From: Stratiolaelaps scimitus
Taxonomy: Eukaryota; Arthropoda; Arachnida; Mesostigmata; Laelapidae
Direction of reading: 5' to 3'
Length of the DNA stretch: 64,000 bases
NCBI GenBank assembly: GCA_019614645.1
Contig: JABWDB010000016.1
Span: 806,001-870,000, forward strand
Shown here: one piece after another, positions 22,142 through 35,920 of the stretch
Position numbering within the stretch: position 1 is the stretch's first letter
How the letters are laid out: each line of letters starts with the position of its first letter
Position numbers and translations under genes: made by a program
Notes under the pieces: generated by a model
Database searches by the model: none
What the model was told of the DNA's origin: nothing
The model's input: only the letters and a program-made list of their open reading frames with translations

Positions 22142-25100
22142 CTGCAAAAAAAACAAAGAAAATTGTCATGAAACCGTCACTATCCTAAATGGTCGAGCAA
22201 AGCAGAAGGTTTACAGCAGTTACGGCTTGCGGTATGGTATAGTTTTAGGCAGTCTATATTCGTAGAGTTCGAGCGATCATACAATGTTCATCTTTGTAAG
22301 GTACATGATCAACGTGTTGTATAAACATGAAAACTGTTATGTTAGTCAGCTGTTAATATCAGGAGAAGGTATACTAGGCCAGAATTCCTCGCTGCATCTT
22401 GGGGAGAAAGCCTTACAGCTGGCGCAAGATCTAAAGGACACCTGTACCTCGCGGCAGACTTCTGTAGTATAGAAAGTAGACTGATACACGTGGACAGAAA
22501 ACCGGGTAAACAACCTAAACAGTTGATGCGGCGAAGCTACGAGTTATCAGTAGTCATTGATCGCATCGTGAAGAATTCGAGTCTACCCTCTCAAAGCTAC
22601 ATCAGAGCGAACATCTCTGGAAACTGTCTTATTAAACGATTGGAAACTGTCCCGTGTGTGTCTGTTTGAAAACTGTTTTCGATATATATCTATCTATACA
22701 TGTATCAGGAAGTGTGCGTCATCAATTTTGACACGTGCCTCATCTAATGGAATTTTCACTATTCAATCTATTCACCTTTCATGCAGAATCTATGGCTTCT
22801 ATTGAATTGTCACAGCAAGGCAATATATGTCTACTATCTATCCATGTTACCATAGGCGTCTACAGCGACATGTATTTAACGCATCGAGTTCTTTTTCAAC
22901 GGCACGAAATTATCATCAGACGTATCTTCCCCTCTAGCCTCGGGTCAACGAGTGGGAAACCAAACTGATGTTGGTGGTGCTGCCCTGAATGATGCTCATA
23001 TTCTCTTGCCAACATTCAACATTTCCTTCCACCTTTCTTCTTCTACCATGAAAGGAAAGCTCATCCGTGGCCATTTGTCAGCCTTTAGGATCTCTCTTCT
23101 CCAATTCCCTTCCACGACTCGTGCTTCCGTCACAAAATATGAGCACGTGCTGAAGGAAAGCAAAGCCTTTTCCGGTCTCTGGCGTTCGTCAACGCCTGTA
23201 TGAGGCTATGCATGATGTGTGTGTGTGTACTGGGTTTTATTACGTGAGCATTTGAAGATTAACACCTTGAACACGAAATTAACGTCATCAACGTCTGGTT
23301 ATTCTAACGCTACGTTCAAAAGGGAAGGACGAAATGTACGTCCCGCATATATTTGTATATATTTGTCTGGTGAACCTGAATGAAGGTTGTGAACGAACGA
23401 AAGAACCATTTACACGTGGGCGCATCGATGTGGTCTGGCATGTACCACATCCGAAGACAGTGCGAACATTTCGTAAACCGCCTCCACTAGAAATTTGGTT
23501 GGTTGTCAACGTGTGGCCTGATGTCCTTGGAATTGGTCTTAAAGTGTTTGCAAATAAAGGTGCTTCCGTTCGTAGAAAAAATCGGCAGTCAGTTGATTAC
23601 ACTTGAGGCTATATTTTGGAAGAGTGACATTTCCCTTCCTCTCTCTAGTTTTATAACGGTGATTGATAAGGGGGGTTAACCGCAGTCATTTGGGTTTATT
23701 TTCATGCGTTTTTTTTGGCAGATAATTAAATCAATTGGCCTACAAGTACTTGTAGGAATTGCGACTGTGGTGTGTTCCATATCCCATCGAGCTCTATGGA
23801 TGCCGCCTAAAAACGCCAACGAAAATGAGCCATATGGGGAACAATTATGTCTGCGAAAGAGCTGACGTTTACCCCACGGAAGGTTTCCTCGCACTCCTTC
23901 CCACAACTCTCAATCTCCATTCGCCACCAGCTGCCAGCTCACCGAAGCCTGCATATAGCTCTTCGATTGGGGAACTGGAGGAGTAATAGTGTCGTCGGAG
24001 ATGAAGGGCCACATATGTAGCCTATTTGGAATAAAGCTCCTTATGACCTAGAGGTTGATGCGCGTTCGCTGTCACCATTTGCCAGCGACTAGTTATATCC
24101 GATCCTCGTCTAGAGCTTGCATCGTTGCCAATACGTTGCTCCATTGGTTGCACCTCTACTGAGAGCATTTCCGCAACGAAACGATATGGGAGGGAAACGC
24201 CTCGGGGATGATGTCAAAGTAGAGGCACGGATGAGGTACTTAGCCCATAATTGTGACCATGGTGGTGATGGTGGTCTTGATGAATACAGCGACGATGCTG
24301 ACTGACATTAAACGATTATGCTAAAACTGGGTGATGTCTAAGAGTACACGAAAAGCATATAAGCAATATTTTTCAGGGTCAGGGCCAGATGTGGGTCGCC
24401 AGAGACCCCATCACTCTCGGTTGCTATTTTGATTGATTTATTGATAAACAAAGAGCTAACAATTGTGTCCGCATAATGTTTGAGAATAGCATTTAGGTGT
24501 ATTAGTTGGTATGTCCATGAGCCAGGGGCTTGGTGAGGAAATATAATTTGCTGCCAAAATACTATTTGTTTATGGTATTTCGACAGGTGGTGTGATATAT
24601 GAGATAACAGTGATAAGACCTCAAAAGTGCATGCGTTTGAACATCGCTAGCGTAAAAAGCCTGACAAATAAACCGTGCCACGTCAAAATAATAATTTGAT
24701 GCTGCTCACATAGACGTTTCGACGTCAAATTACTTGTGTGTATTACTTGTATTTGTAGTGCTGGCGTCTGAGCAAGACCGTGGTCTGCAGATGGAAGGAA
24801 ATACCAATCGAATCAGAGTGCGTTACTTCAAACGAGCCATAACTAAATATACCAAAGACCGATAATATGAACTAGAGTACTCTAAAGGGATGAAAAACTT
24901 GCTGCCGTCAAGTTGGACAGTCGACGATTAGATATATATATTTATAACAATGTTCCCTAAGTGATGATTGTAATCACCTAGAGCTTTGGCATCTCTATAG
25001 TGCACCCCACTCGAGATACGAATCTTGAATCGCTTTTCGACAACCTCTCTTCCGATGTAATAATGCACGAGTCATTCAACTTTTTCGAATGTAGTTGCAG

Positions 25101-25649
25101 AGCCAAATGCATCGAGTTTCGAGGCGGCAACTGCACAACACAACCGAGCAGATTGAAAAGTTAGACGTATTTCTCGACGGCACGATCTGAAAAATTGGTT
25201 TTCGATTGGGAGCCGTTCTAGCGTGCTTCTGGCTGACACACAGGGGATTGTGGAGCACTCAAATGCCAGACATCCGTCACGGAGGCGACGTTTACCACCC
25301 GAGTAGGCAGCCCCGACAACCAACCATGTCACGCAACAATGAATTTGCTCGATTGACCTAAAAATCTCTGCAAACACACGCCCATTGAGCCAACAAGGAA
25401 AACAAACGCGTTGATCACTGTTCCACGTGTTGCTCGGCTCGTGGGCAAGGTCACCCTCGTGGGAACAGACTAACAAAAAACAGCAATCAAATAGGACATC
25501 AATGGAATTCAAACTTCATCAACGAAACAAATCGAGCGAACTCCTCAGTGAGAACTCCATCCTCTAGTGAAGGACTATTTCGTTGATCAGACCACATTCA
25601 GCCGTTCCTCTTATCTAAAGGTAGACGTGTAGATAAAATGCTGCCTTGG

Positions 25650-25975
25650 GTTTACTTATGGCAGCCCCGGGCAACCGGGGCACTGGACGAGGTCATTGGT
25701 GTCGGACCTCTGGCGCTGGTTAGTGGTCTGTCACGGGTCCCTCTCCTACACGCTGGCCCAACTTCTCACCGGCCACGGACCATTCCAGCAGTACCGTCAC
25801 AAGATAGGCAAGGCGGCGTCCCCAAAGTGTACGCTATGCACCTTGGGAGTCGATGACACGGCGCGGTACACCTTCGAGGGATGCCCTTGTCTCGAGAACC
25901 ACCGGCGAGACCTCGCGGTGAGAGCCGCACGGCCCCTCCCGATTTCATGTGAGGATATGGCCGGAAATTTTCAGG
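25650..25975 (+). pseudogene. Non-LTR retrotransposon fragment, 3' end of the RT ORF
   Basis: The frame starting near 25696 contains AQLLTGHGPFQQYRHKIGKA, then SPKCTLC, then DDTARYTFEGCP. This order is that of the C-terminal region of non-LTR retrotransposon polyproteins (R1/LOA-like): a LTGHG motif, a C-x2-C pair, D-T-x-x-H and a final cysteine-proline. Here the histidine is lost, and the upstream homologous stretch lies in another frame (from 25638), so the copy is broken. A run of G and a short A-rich tail follow near 25995-26070. It lies in intron 2, antisense to the host gene. Confidence 0.75.
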
Positions 25976-28900
25976 GCCAAAAACCTACCGTTTTAAGGGG
26001 GGGGAAGTGGGGTGCGTATTCCGTCTTTTTTGTTATAAGAAAAGAAAAGATATTTTTAAAATAAAAAAAGCCCGTTGAAAAATTAAACATCTGTGATATG
26101 TCATAAATATTAGCAAGCAATAACAGATCTTTGTCATGGGTGACGTTCATTGGAGTTAACTGTCGATTATTTCAAAGTCAGAATGAATATCACTGTGAAG
26201 AGGTAAATAATTAATTCAAAAGCAAGGTTGGATCGGTTACAGAAGGCTAACAAGAAAATACAAAAATAGCACGACATTTCGTCGTCATTAACCCGATGCT
26301 ATATTTCGCAAAAGGTCAGCAATAGTGACCCAGACCGGCCAGTCACTGAGCGGATCCATTCAATCAGCCACGGTTTCTTTGGTAAATTTCTCGCTAACAG
26401 ATAGGGATGAGATGCGACTTGAGCACATGGCACAATCTGCCTCAAGGGACTCCATTCGTTGAGGCGTGACCAAGCCTAACATCATTCTCCAGGCGTCCAT
26501 TTTCATCTAAGAGACGATTCCTACTCTCCTCATATTTGATCTAGTCTAGCCGGAAGAGAAGGTTTATCATGTTCACAGCCATATCTGTTTATTTAACTAG
26601 AACAATGGCGTAGCCGAACTAGTATATTCCTGATTCAAATGTTCGTTTCGTAATACAATAGATGGATACGACGGTATCAACTCGATTCATGCCGCATCGT
26701 GATGACACGAAAATAGCTACATGTTTACATGTCACCAATACCAACACGTCTATTATACTTGCCAGTAGCCGACTATTTCTCCGTGCAAAGTGGCCAAAAT
26801 GGTCAAATGAGTAGGTCATGAATGTGCATGAAAATATTAGATGAATAAACAATAATAGATTGGGTGTACATGTCTGTGTGCGCTCGGGCGCGCGCGGATT
26901 TTCCAGCTTCTCAATCTCGGTTGGGTTTCCCCATGATCAGACACAGTTTGCCTATGCACAAACAGCTACGCATTAGACTATCGAAGATCGTTTTGTAATC
27001 GCAGAGAATGCTGCCCTGTCGCGGGAAAGCGATTGCGAAAGTACTGTAAATATACGTAATCTCTAGTTCGAACGCCGAGTTGACTGAAAAATATTGGAAG
27101 CTACAGTCAATCATATCTCAGATGGAATTTCATAGGAGGAGAACTGCAATGGTTTTGTATCGTCGACAGTTTTGCTCAGTAAATTCATTTGTTTGAGTAC
27201 ATTAGACTTGTTAGAATCCATAATTGAGTGCGTCAACAGTATCCAATTGCCGGATAAGTTAATAACGGTACATCAATATGCATTAATTTTTAACAAATAA
27301 CAACAATTTAAATTTAGTGTGCGGGAACTCCAGGTAGTGACCTAGTTTCGAACAGGCTTTTCTAAGAACATAGCTGTCTTACCTCTATAGAAGGAGAAGC
27401 TTTTTTATTACTATAGTTCTAGGTATCCGTAAAAGGGATCGAATTAAACTCTATCAACGTAAAAATACAATAAAGTACCCGTTATTCGCTCCCAGCCTTA
27501 CGCATAGCGGACCTGATATCCTCTGAAAGGGAATATAAAGGTAATTTATCAGAGACGTGGAAGGGTTGCAGGCTCCTTATACATTTCTCTGCTTGCCTAC
27601 TATAAGCAAAGCAGATATCAGGAAATTCCTCGGAGAAGGACCGATAGAAGAAAGACAGATTTATATTCGACTACGGCCTCTACGCGGCCCAGTGAAAAGA
27701 ATCACACGGAGTTCTCAATCTCCCACGAAGATTCCGATCTAATGCAACGCCTGTAATATTTTAGACATTGCTACATCATCACCAATATGAGGATATTATT
27801 ATATAAGCAACAGGAACAGTTTACAACATTCCAACGGACTTCGAGGTAGCTTGGTAGTACTATGCCAAGCTGGGACCTCTAAAAACTAACCCTGTTTCCA
27901 CAAACCACTGAAGCCTGCCCTTCGTTGACCTCTGACACCTACAGAGTCTCTCAATAAGTAACAACAGTGTATGAACAAGTGGCTCAACTGAAAAATATAT
28001 GAATAGCGGGCGATTCAAATGTCACTCAGATGGAGATAACGACGATCGCATTTACTTGATACACAGTATACATGTGCAGTTGTACCATCAGAATCATCGG
28101 CTTATGCAATTACCACGATACAAAAACAAACTTCAGCTAGCTGAACCCTTCAATCGTTTGCTAGCGATCGATAAGTCACAACCTAATCTCTATCAGCATT
28201 GATATCAATAAGTACAATTGAGGTCAAGTGAAGTCTCTATCCTGATAAACGGATCGCTTATTGATCAGTGTTAACCACTACCAATCATAGATATTGACAT
28301 GCACACGAAAAATCTGATTTCTCCCTGTGAGCAACCACAGACTCATTACTCATGTCACTCAAACGTCTATTATTGGAAACTTCTAAGCTACTCGCGCTGT
28401 CGCAGGTATTAACGTGTACATCAGGAGAAAGTTTACGATACAACAACCAACATAACAGGCGACCTTCCCCATCAGCTTCGACCTATAGCCCGCAGCACCT
28501 ACGACCCCCTACCCTTTATCCTGCACCCGCGATAGAACTTAGTTTAAACCACCAGTGCAGTAGTCGACCTGATTTGTGGCCACGATGTGAATATCGTCAG
28601 GACAAAGACAGGACGGGACAGGGTTAGATGAAGGGTTAGTGAATGTGGGGGTTGTCGTTGGTAGACTCGTGTGAGCCCCGCTGTGTTCTAATCGCGTAGA
28701 TCCGATGGCTGGTTGTCGTTGCTTAACTGTCGTATGAGTGCGAAGAGACTAGCCCAATGCCCCCTTATGAACTGATCCCACCTTTTGCACAAAGAAGGAC
28801 TCCGCTGTCATTTTAGTGGAACGAAGTGCCGTCATACAACGTCTCAAAATATCTTTGTTTCCTATTGTTACTATTATTATACCTATTATTTTTATATTTG

Positions 28901-30961
28901 ACAGTTATAACCTGTGAGAAAATTAGACTATCTCATAGGTGTATGACTAGCGAACGATCGAATAGATGACGATTGCTGCTAGAATGGGAGTGCTGGTCGG
29001 GGTGTTTGGGTACCATTTTTATATAAAATAGGAACATTGATCAAAGACAATGCGATATATGATAAAGTGTATTGCAATATGCCTACAATAGTTTGGTCGT
29101 CACAAGCACAGCACACGTAATGAATAAATACCAAACTTTCGGCAAAGCAAAAATCCTGATTCCGCCATTATCTCCGTTGCCGATATACCGAAAGATTTAT
29201 ATTGTATGTGTGTGTGTGTGTGTTCAAGCCACAAGATTCAATACGCGTACAGTTCCCTCTATATTTATTTGAAGTGTCTTGTATAGAATAAATTTTGTCC
29301 GAATAAGTCGCGTATAGACATATAACAGCAATATTTACTTTTGCTCTCCTTATTTATGTTCTGAATGAAATTTACATGTTGGTTTATTTATAAAAAGGAG
29401 AAAGCTCTGTTAACATTTCCCCATTCAACTAAATTGTAGCCATTAAAAACAATTTCCACCATATCCCTTGCGTCGACTTTGAAAGGCTGAATGAAGGGAA
29501 GTGCATATGAGCATTCTGTATTTGAATTCCAAATACAAGCAGTCAACCTTCTGTTATTAAGGCCCTTAATATACTAAGTTTAGTTTCGATTTGTATGTGC
29601 CCAATATACTGAGTTAACCCTTGGTTACAGCACGATATAAGAATATAATAAGAACAGTGACCCTATCGACCAAGCATATAATTTCCTGCCCACTCTCTCT
29701 GGCGAAAATATTTGAACAATATATCTACAACCTCATGAACTACTTCTTCAATGAAAACAAGACTATATATACATCAGTCCCACTGTGCATTTCAAAAAGG
29801 AGACTCTAGCTAGTATGCGCTAATCCACTAAATTACTGCAGTTACACAACACTTTAACATACGAGAATGACCTTTGTGTTTCACTTGATGTACAAGAAAA
29901 ATCTCTTTCACAAGCTATTAGGTCGTTTAAAGGTATTTTTTACATCAATAAACTTCAATCATTTTTGAATTGACAGAATGAAAACTATGATTCTTTGGTA
30001 TATATCAGAGGTACTTCAGTTTAGAGTTCACTCACCGGGGCCAACGCTGTGGAAGGTTAGGTAACAGTAGTATACTTCACATTAGTGATATCATTCCTCG
30101 CCGTGCAGAGAGGCAATGCCATCGCCTTCCTCGGGACATTGTCGTCCTCACCCCCCCCCCCCATAATCCCTAGAAATCCCGCCCTACTGTATGTTTGAAT
30201 AAATCGTGGTAGCTACAAGTTGGTGTGGCGTTTTCTTGTCTGGTCCCTCTCAGGGAATCGGTAAAAACATACCGAGGACTCGCCGATGGCAACGCCGTGC
30301 GTTAGTGGAGTTTTTTTTTTGCTTTTAGTCGTGTTGGCTATATTTATAAAAGGGCACACGTGCACCCATCTGCGCTGAAGTCAATTTTCAGGGTACCCAT
30401 TTTGCTTTTTTCTTGACTATGTTCATTGTATTCGTTAGCGCGTTGTAACATATAGTGCGCGCAATTGTTCCGGGTAAAGGAACTTATAAGAATTTTTACC
30501 ACTGGGGTAGACACCTAGTGTGAATAAGTGGTTCCACGCCTCTGGGGAAGTTAAATAAAAAAAACAAAGACAACTAGTGTGTGTCGAAACGGTGACTGAC
30601 TGACACTCTAGCCCCCCACGTAAGTACATTACTCTACGGGTGGGACATATAGATTGGGTCGAAATCCTGCCAGAAGCGGAGAATCTTTGAACTCATTTAT
30701 CATCTATCTTGATCTGTGGATTCTTGGCAACTACGACAAGGTTGAACATAAGGTAAAGGTGACCCCGACATGTCCTCGTAGTAATTCATAAAGATTTAGA
30801 GCGGAGTTCTGTCACATAAATAAATTGAGCTGCGAGTCAGCTCAAAGCTTGTTTTTGGTCATCTCATCTAGTCTACCCTGGTGCTTTAAAGCAGAGATAG
30901 TACAACGTGCGTGTTAAGATTGTTTTAAATTATTTGCTATATGCGTGACCTTAAAACATAC

Positions 30962-31156
30962 CTCTTAATGTCGACAATCCGCAATTGGTAGTTGGGGTCC
31001 CGCACAACCTGGTGCGCTACGTCCACCACCGCCATTGGGAGAAACAGTCGGTCCAGGGGAAGTTGAGCCGCTGTAGCTCGTCCCTTGAGGAGGAAGGCAG
31101 GCGAGACCATGTGAGTTCCACCGTTCGTGCCCAGTTCGATAGTCTCTGACTGATAG
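30962..31156 (-). CDS. Cyclase-family secreted protein, exon 2 (metal-motif exon)
   Basis: The exon covers residues 74 (split) to 138, with acceptor CAATTGCAG|C and donor AAGAG|GTATGT. It carries the segment that holds the family signature H-x-G-T-H-x-D-x-P-x-H. Here it reads TNGGTHMVSPAF at 84-95. H89 and P93 are kept, while the first His is N85, the Asp is V91 and the last His is F95. The following segment (KGRATAAQLPLDRLFLP, 98-114, then VVDV at 117-120 and DPNYQL at 127-132) aligns well with family members. The domain is thus well preserved around an altered metal centre. Confidence 0.92.
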
Positions 31157-33838
31157 CTGCAATTGACCAAGGGCACAACCCAAACGGTTAACCACATTTG
31201 ACGCCTTTGCCTGTTCGAATTAGAATTCAGTTGCTTATTTATATTCGTTTTTAAATAAATCGTGTTAAACTAACGTAGTTAGACCTCAATTCAAATGGCG
31301 TCCGTTTGGAAAGTAAGTCAGCTTTCTCCAGCGAATATCGAATGATTCGAGAAACGGCTGCAAAATGATTTCTTTCCCTTTAAGATGATAAATCATACAT
31401 TTAAGGTAAATGCCCTGGATGTTTCGAGAAGACCTAACGATAATTGGAAATTGATTAACACCTCTGTATTTTTTCTCCTCTCTATCCGAATTCGGCTATT
31501 TATCATTAGGGCTATATATACATAACATTGCCTGTACCGTATTGTGTGTAGCAACAACTATCCAACTGACCCACTTAACTCGCTCTAGTTGCATATCCTG
31601 TGGACACTCCAATAATTATTTTCTATAATAATGGGCGAAACATTTATATTTACATGTTTTACTGACACGTTTTACATTATAAATATTATACATACATTGA
31701 GGTGGTAGCAGACACATAGCACACTACTAATTATTATTGTAATGATGATGATGGCTATTATAATTATTAGTAAACATAACCATTAAATTAAATGGATCCA
31801 TTGTTTGGTCAGTTGTGATGTTGTTTTGAATGGGCATCCCATTCACTATTATACAATACTAGATTTTACGTTGAATTGTAGACAGATAATAGAAGCACAG
31901 GTTATTGCGGTAATTTTCATCGTAAGAACACAGTGAGCTGGTCATGCTCTACTTAAGCCCCACGAGATCGTTGATCCCCATGATCGTTCTACAAGCAACG
32001 ATACAGAGTCACGTCTACATCCAACCGGCATGCAAAGATCAAAAACTGAAAAATTCTACCATGGCTTCGTTGCTTTGTTGACCCATCCTGGGTAAGGCGA
32101 TAATCAAGGTTTGTACGTTATTGTTTCTACCTAGAATTACTAAGATCAGTATCATTCTGTTTCAGTTGATTCCACTGAAGTACCCATACAAATGAGCAGG
32201 ACAACGCGTAGGCAGCGATAGAATCTAAAACAGACGTTATTATTATTGTTATTACAAGATGAAGTACATGTACTCATGCTAATATTATGCTTACTTAGGC
32301 CACCATTGTCCATGCCATTGTCAACAGACGAACGGACCAACAGATGGTGCTACAACAACAACAGCAACAACAACAAGAGGAGAAGAGCGCTACCGTAGAA
32401 AATATTACTGGCCCTTCATAGGGATACCGCCTTGTACAAGTTCCGACGCGGATAGTCAGACAAATAGATTGCCCTGGCTGCCCAGCGTTTCTCTTCTGTA
32501 AAGAAGACGAATAACCTGACCAACGACAGCAGCACCAGTCCAACGGGTCTCAATTACCTTTTCTTCTTATTATCTGATATTTCTTACAGCTACCATTGTC
32601 ATTTCAGGCTGCTACTGTTGTGGGCTGAAACACGGGGACCCTCGTGTTCGCTGTCGTTCTCGTTGTTGCTGTTAATGATGATAATAATAACAATAATAAT
32701 GTTGATAATAATGGTGGTGGTGGCTGCTGCTGCTACTGCTTCTAGGATCCCGGGTGGACGAGGTCACCGTATTCAGGGCTATTTCAATTCCTGTGTCCGG
32801 CGTGAAATCCTGACGATGGAAGAAGCAACCCTCACCGACTCATGTCGCCCCCTCCGCCGTCGACATCGAGTGCCTTTGTTTAAAGTGAACTGGCTTTGTC
32901 GTCGGCGTTTCTGTATGACACTTTTAGGAGGCGAGACCTTTTCGGAAGCTAACAAATAGATTAGCCGCTCCGACTGTAGATATTTTTTATGCTAGTCGGC
33001 CAAAAAATTATAAGAAGGTCCACCGCAAATGCTACAAGTTTGGTGGTGGCCATTTGACCCTCAAAACAAATGTAGACCAGTTGTCGCATTCACTACAACA
33101 TTGTACTAATCGAAAACATGATATCCATTTATCCCATTGCTGATATGAGCATGGTAGACAAATACGACGTTCTTGTAGGTGCTTAGATATCTGTACGTGG
33201 TTCAATCCAACAAGATGTTGTAGAAACAACAAAAGCGGACTGCGCCCCCGAGCGGGGTAACTTCCGTTTGTAGTAAAAGTGTTGCGACTTAGCTCGAGAC
33301 TTTCAAATATGAATGAAAAATGAAACTAGAAATATATTCTTAAACATACGCCGATGCTTTTGAGCATACATATGTATTTTAATTGCTCATTTCGGTTTAG
33401 GAAGTCTGCAATATGGGACACTCGTATAGCATAGGTTCAGGAGAGTCCGTTGCTTTAGACGTTAGTGTATCGCTAATAATAATCAATCACATATTTGTGT
33501 TACCCCTATACGCGAGCAACATATTATATAACATAAATATTCTCGATTGTTTAATACATGCATTATTATTTTTTTTATTATGAGCCTGTCAGTTATCAGT
33601 GTGGGCAAACAGATAGCGAATAAGACATCAAACCCCAACGTAGACCGTTATAACCCACCATAATTGCAAACAGCAAAAAGTGCTCAGAAAGATATAAACA
33701 ACGTTACTCGGTTGCGGTATACTCAAAGCAGTCAGTTGATACGGATGAGCTAATTACGTATACCATCAAAAAAGCTGCAATTATCTGCACTCCATACACA
33801 ACTTTTCGAGACGTAATGTGAAATTCATTGTACTATGT

Positions 33839-33870
33839 ATACGGTGCTGGGCATAAACTTAAGGCATCCC
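33839..33870 (-). repeat. Candidate terminal repeat of the Tc1-like element
   Basis: After a TA the sequence reads CGGTGCTGGGCATAAACTTA, which resembles the terminal inverted repeats of Tc1-type elements. It lies ~200 bp beyond the transposase stop, a reasonable distance. I could not find a convincing inverted partner on the far side (35130-35400), so that end is probably eroded or deleted. Confidence 0.4.
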
Positions 33871-34074
33871 TATATTTCAACAAATCGTTACAAGGAGCAT
33901 ACATTTGAGGAATTTTAGCTGTATCACATTAATGTACGTGTCAAATAACATACACACCACAAATAATAGCGCATATAACGTCGTATGCAGCCTGCTACAA
34001 TAAAGTGTGCCATATTTCGGGTGCATCAATTATAGAGAGTTCTCGCTGAATTAATTTTCGTTTTCTTATGCTAA

Positions 34075-35127
34075 TCAGTGCCGTGTGGCCCCGCCCTTGC
34101 TAATTATAACGTTAAAGACTTGGTTTGGCATACTATAAACGAGATTTAGCAGGATCTGGTCGCTGGCACCTCCCCAGGCCTCCAACAACGCCTCTTTTAG
34201 TGCTTCTACGGATGTATACTGTTGGTTTGACGCATATACTCGTCGGACAAGAATGTCCCAGAGGTTCTCCATCGGGTTGAGATCAGGAGAACATGCTGGC
34301 CACTCTAGGGTTTCAATGTCATGCCATCCTAATCCCGCACGTGTACTAACGCTGACGTGAATTGAAGCTTTATCTTGTTGGAAAACATTTGGCAGTCGAT
34401 AAAATCTGCTCCTAAATGGTAGCAGGTTGTTGGTCAACATCTGCTGACAGTCCTCGCTATTCATTCGAGATGAGATGAAAGCGGGAGTCTGCCGAGAGAG
34501 GTAAAAGCTCCCCAAACCATAACGGTCCCGCCACCGAAGTTGAGCTTTGAGAAGTACCGCGGCTCTTTATGTACATTATGCCAATAACCGTTAAATCCAT
34601 TTGGCCCGTCGAAATTGAACTTATTTTCGTCACTGAAGATGATCTGAAACAACACAGAACCTTCTAGATAGATGTGCACCAACAAGATACTCTTTAAAAA
34701 ACGTTGCCCCAATATTCATCAATTTTCAGTCTCTAGTCATATTGTTGAGGGCGAATTTTAGTCGGACAGTCAAGTGGCGTTGTTGAAGACGCAGTCTTGC
34801 TCCCATTTGCGCCCGTCGATATGCGGAGAACACTTAATTGTCTTTAAAACTGTTAATTTATGTACCTGAGGGTTTAACTCTTGTCTAATTGCTTCACAAT
34901 TTATAGTCGAATTCAGGCCCATCGACAGATGTGCATGGCAGTTCGCTGGCTGATCTTTCGTGGACTTATTAGTAAAATACGTCGACGGAAGGTCGTAAAT
35001 AATTTTACACTTACACCACGACTTCTGCCAATTTCTCTGGCAATTGCAGCCTAGGTCTTTCCTGCTCCTGATGTAAAGCAGTAGTAACTGTTTTCTCTGT
35101 ATCAGTAAGGCTCGATGCATGTCCCAT
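34075..35127 (-). pseudogene. Degraded Tc1/mariner transposase
   Basis: Three frames on the minus strand together cover a full-length Tc1-type transposase (~340 codons). The N-terminus starts with ATG at 35127 (MGHASSLTDTEKT). A frame change and stop then precede the IAREIGRSRG helix-turn-helix segment. The central part (IIFSDENKFNFDGPNG, ~34620) carries the first catalytic Asp. A further frame change falls near 34510. The C-terminal frame carries FQQDKASIH and PDLNPMENLW; the spacing between that Asp and Glu is 34 residues, the D34E of Tc1. The triad is visible but the frame is broken at least twice, so it is inactive. It lies in intron 1, in the same orientation as the host gene. Confidence 0.9.
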
Positions 35128-35439
35128 TAGTATAGCGCAGCGTGAATGGTCAACACAAACTGGATCAACTCAGCGTAAACACTCGATAACGGAGAGTGCC
35201 TTGTCTTTTTGACCCCTCGAAAAATGACACATTTCGTTGTAGCAGGCTCCATGCGACGCTATATTCACTGTTCTTTGTGTTGTGTATATTATTTGACACG
35301 TACGTTCATCTGATACAGAATAAATTCCAGCCATTCTGTTTCACAGTTCAATCCGAGCTCGGTGGCCTATATTGCAATTGGAGGAGACACGTAGGTGCAT
35401 GGGTTCCATTACCGCCTTTGTACGTTTGCATTTAAGGGA

Positions 35440-35500
35440 GTCCATCTTATGAAGCAATGCCGAAAGCCGTTGTGCCGTGGACGTTAAATGTTGGCTGTGC
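35440..35500 (+). repeat. Interspersed repeat family, copy in intron 1
   Basis: The core CCGTGGACGTTAAATGTTGG at 35475 (extending to CTG at 35497) is identical over 23 bases to the reverse complement of 42537-42559. The flank GTCCATCTTATGAAG (35440-35454) recurs with one change at 55136-55150. Weaker copies lie at 13318-13370 and 14432-14480. The family looks like a short nonautonomous transposon or SINE. Confidence 0.7.
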
Positions 35501-35699
35501 GTCAACGCGCAAAGTTTACTTTGGTTCAATCTAATTAGATGTTACCTGATTACAAACAGTGTCCGATCTTCTTGAAACCACTTGCCGCGCAGGTCAGATA
35601 TGGTGTTCAGCAATGCTCTACGACTCTATGCGCTTCACCTAGCGACAGTCAGCATCACGACCCACTTGACCCACATAATTCAGTGTCTCAAGCAGTAGT

Positions 35700-35920
35700 A
35701 CCATAAACCCTTGACAGTGCAAATAAATTATTGTTGAGGCGGTACAAATTTGAAAACGTTTTGTACGTGAATTCACGCATCAAATCTATTGTGAAGCTGA
35801 CTTCCGCCTTCTTTCGGCAAAGCATATGAGCCCGTAGCTGTACATCCTGCGTCAAATAGGTCATTCGGTAGTACCATGAAGAATAATAGTTTTCCCCAAT
35901 TGTGAGGCTAGTACTTCCAT
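35700..35920 (-). CDS. Coding-like stretch, unrecognised
   Basis: On the minus strand a frame runs from a microsatellite-containing upstream part into a stretch of ~70 codons with balanced amino-acid use. It includes YYSSWYYRMTYLTQ and VQLRAHMLCRKKAEVSFTID, and stops at ~35690. I recognise no family. The frame as a whole runs from an ATG at 36155, but its middle translates (TA)n repeats into YIYIY. A true single exon is therefore unlikely. It may be a transposon remnant or a small exon within intron 1. Confidence 0.25.

Larger units (their letters stand above)
21311..30961 (-). other. Intron 2 of the cyclase-like gene
   Basis: This 9651-bp intron starts GTATGT on the minus strand and ends TTACAG. 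It contains the possible alternative exon at 21961-22141, a non-LTR retrotransposon fragment at 25650-25975, an 18-bp palindrome (CCTACAAGTACTTGTAGG, 23739-23756), a poly-C run near 30150, and one arm of the repeat also found at 40540. Open frames at 22952-23203, 25072-25512 (minus) and 28352-28627 are not recognisable. Confidence 0.75.

Noticed and set aside
25072..25512. 146-codon minus-strand frame in intron 2
   Set aside because: Composition is not clearly coding, no domain is recognisable, and overlapping frames are open too. It may be old transposon DNA, but I cannot support a call.
32618..32959. 113-codon frame with runs of leucine, isoleucine and alanine
   Set aside because: It translates (ATA)n and (GCT)n-type simple repeats. 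The rest shows no family signal.
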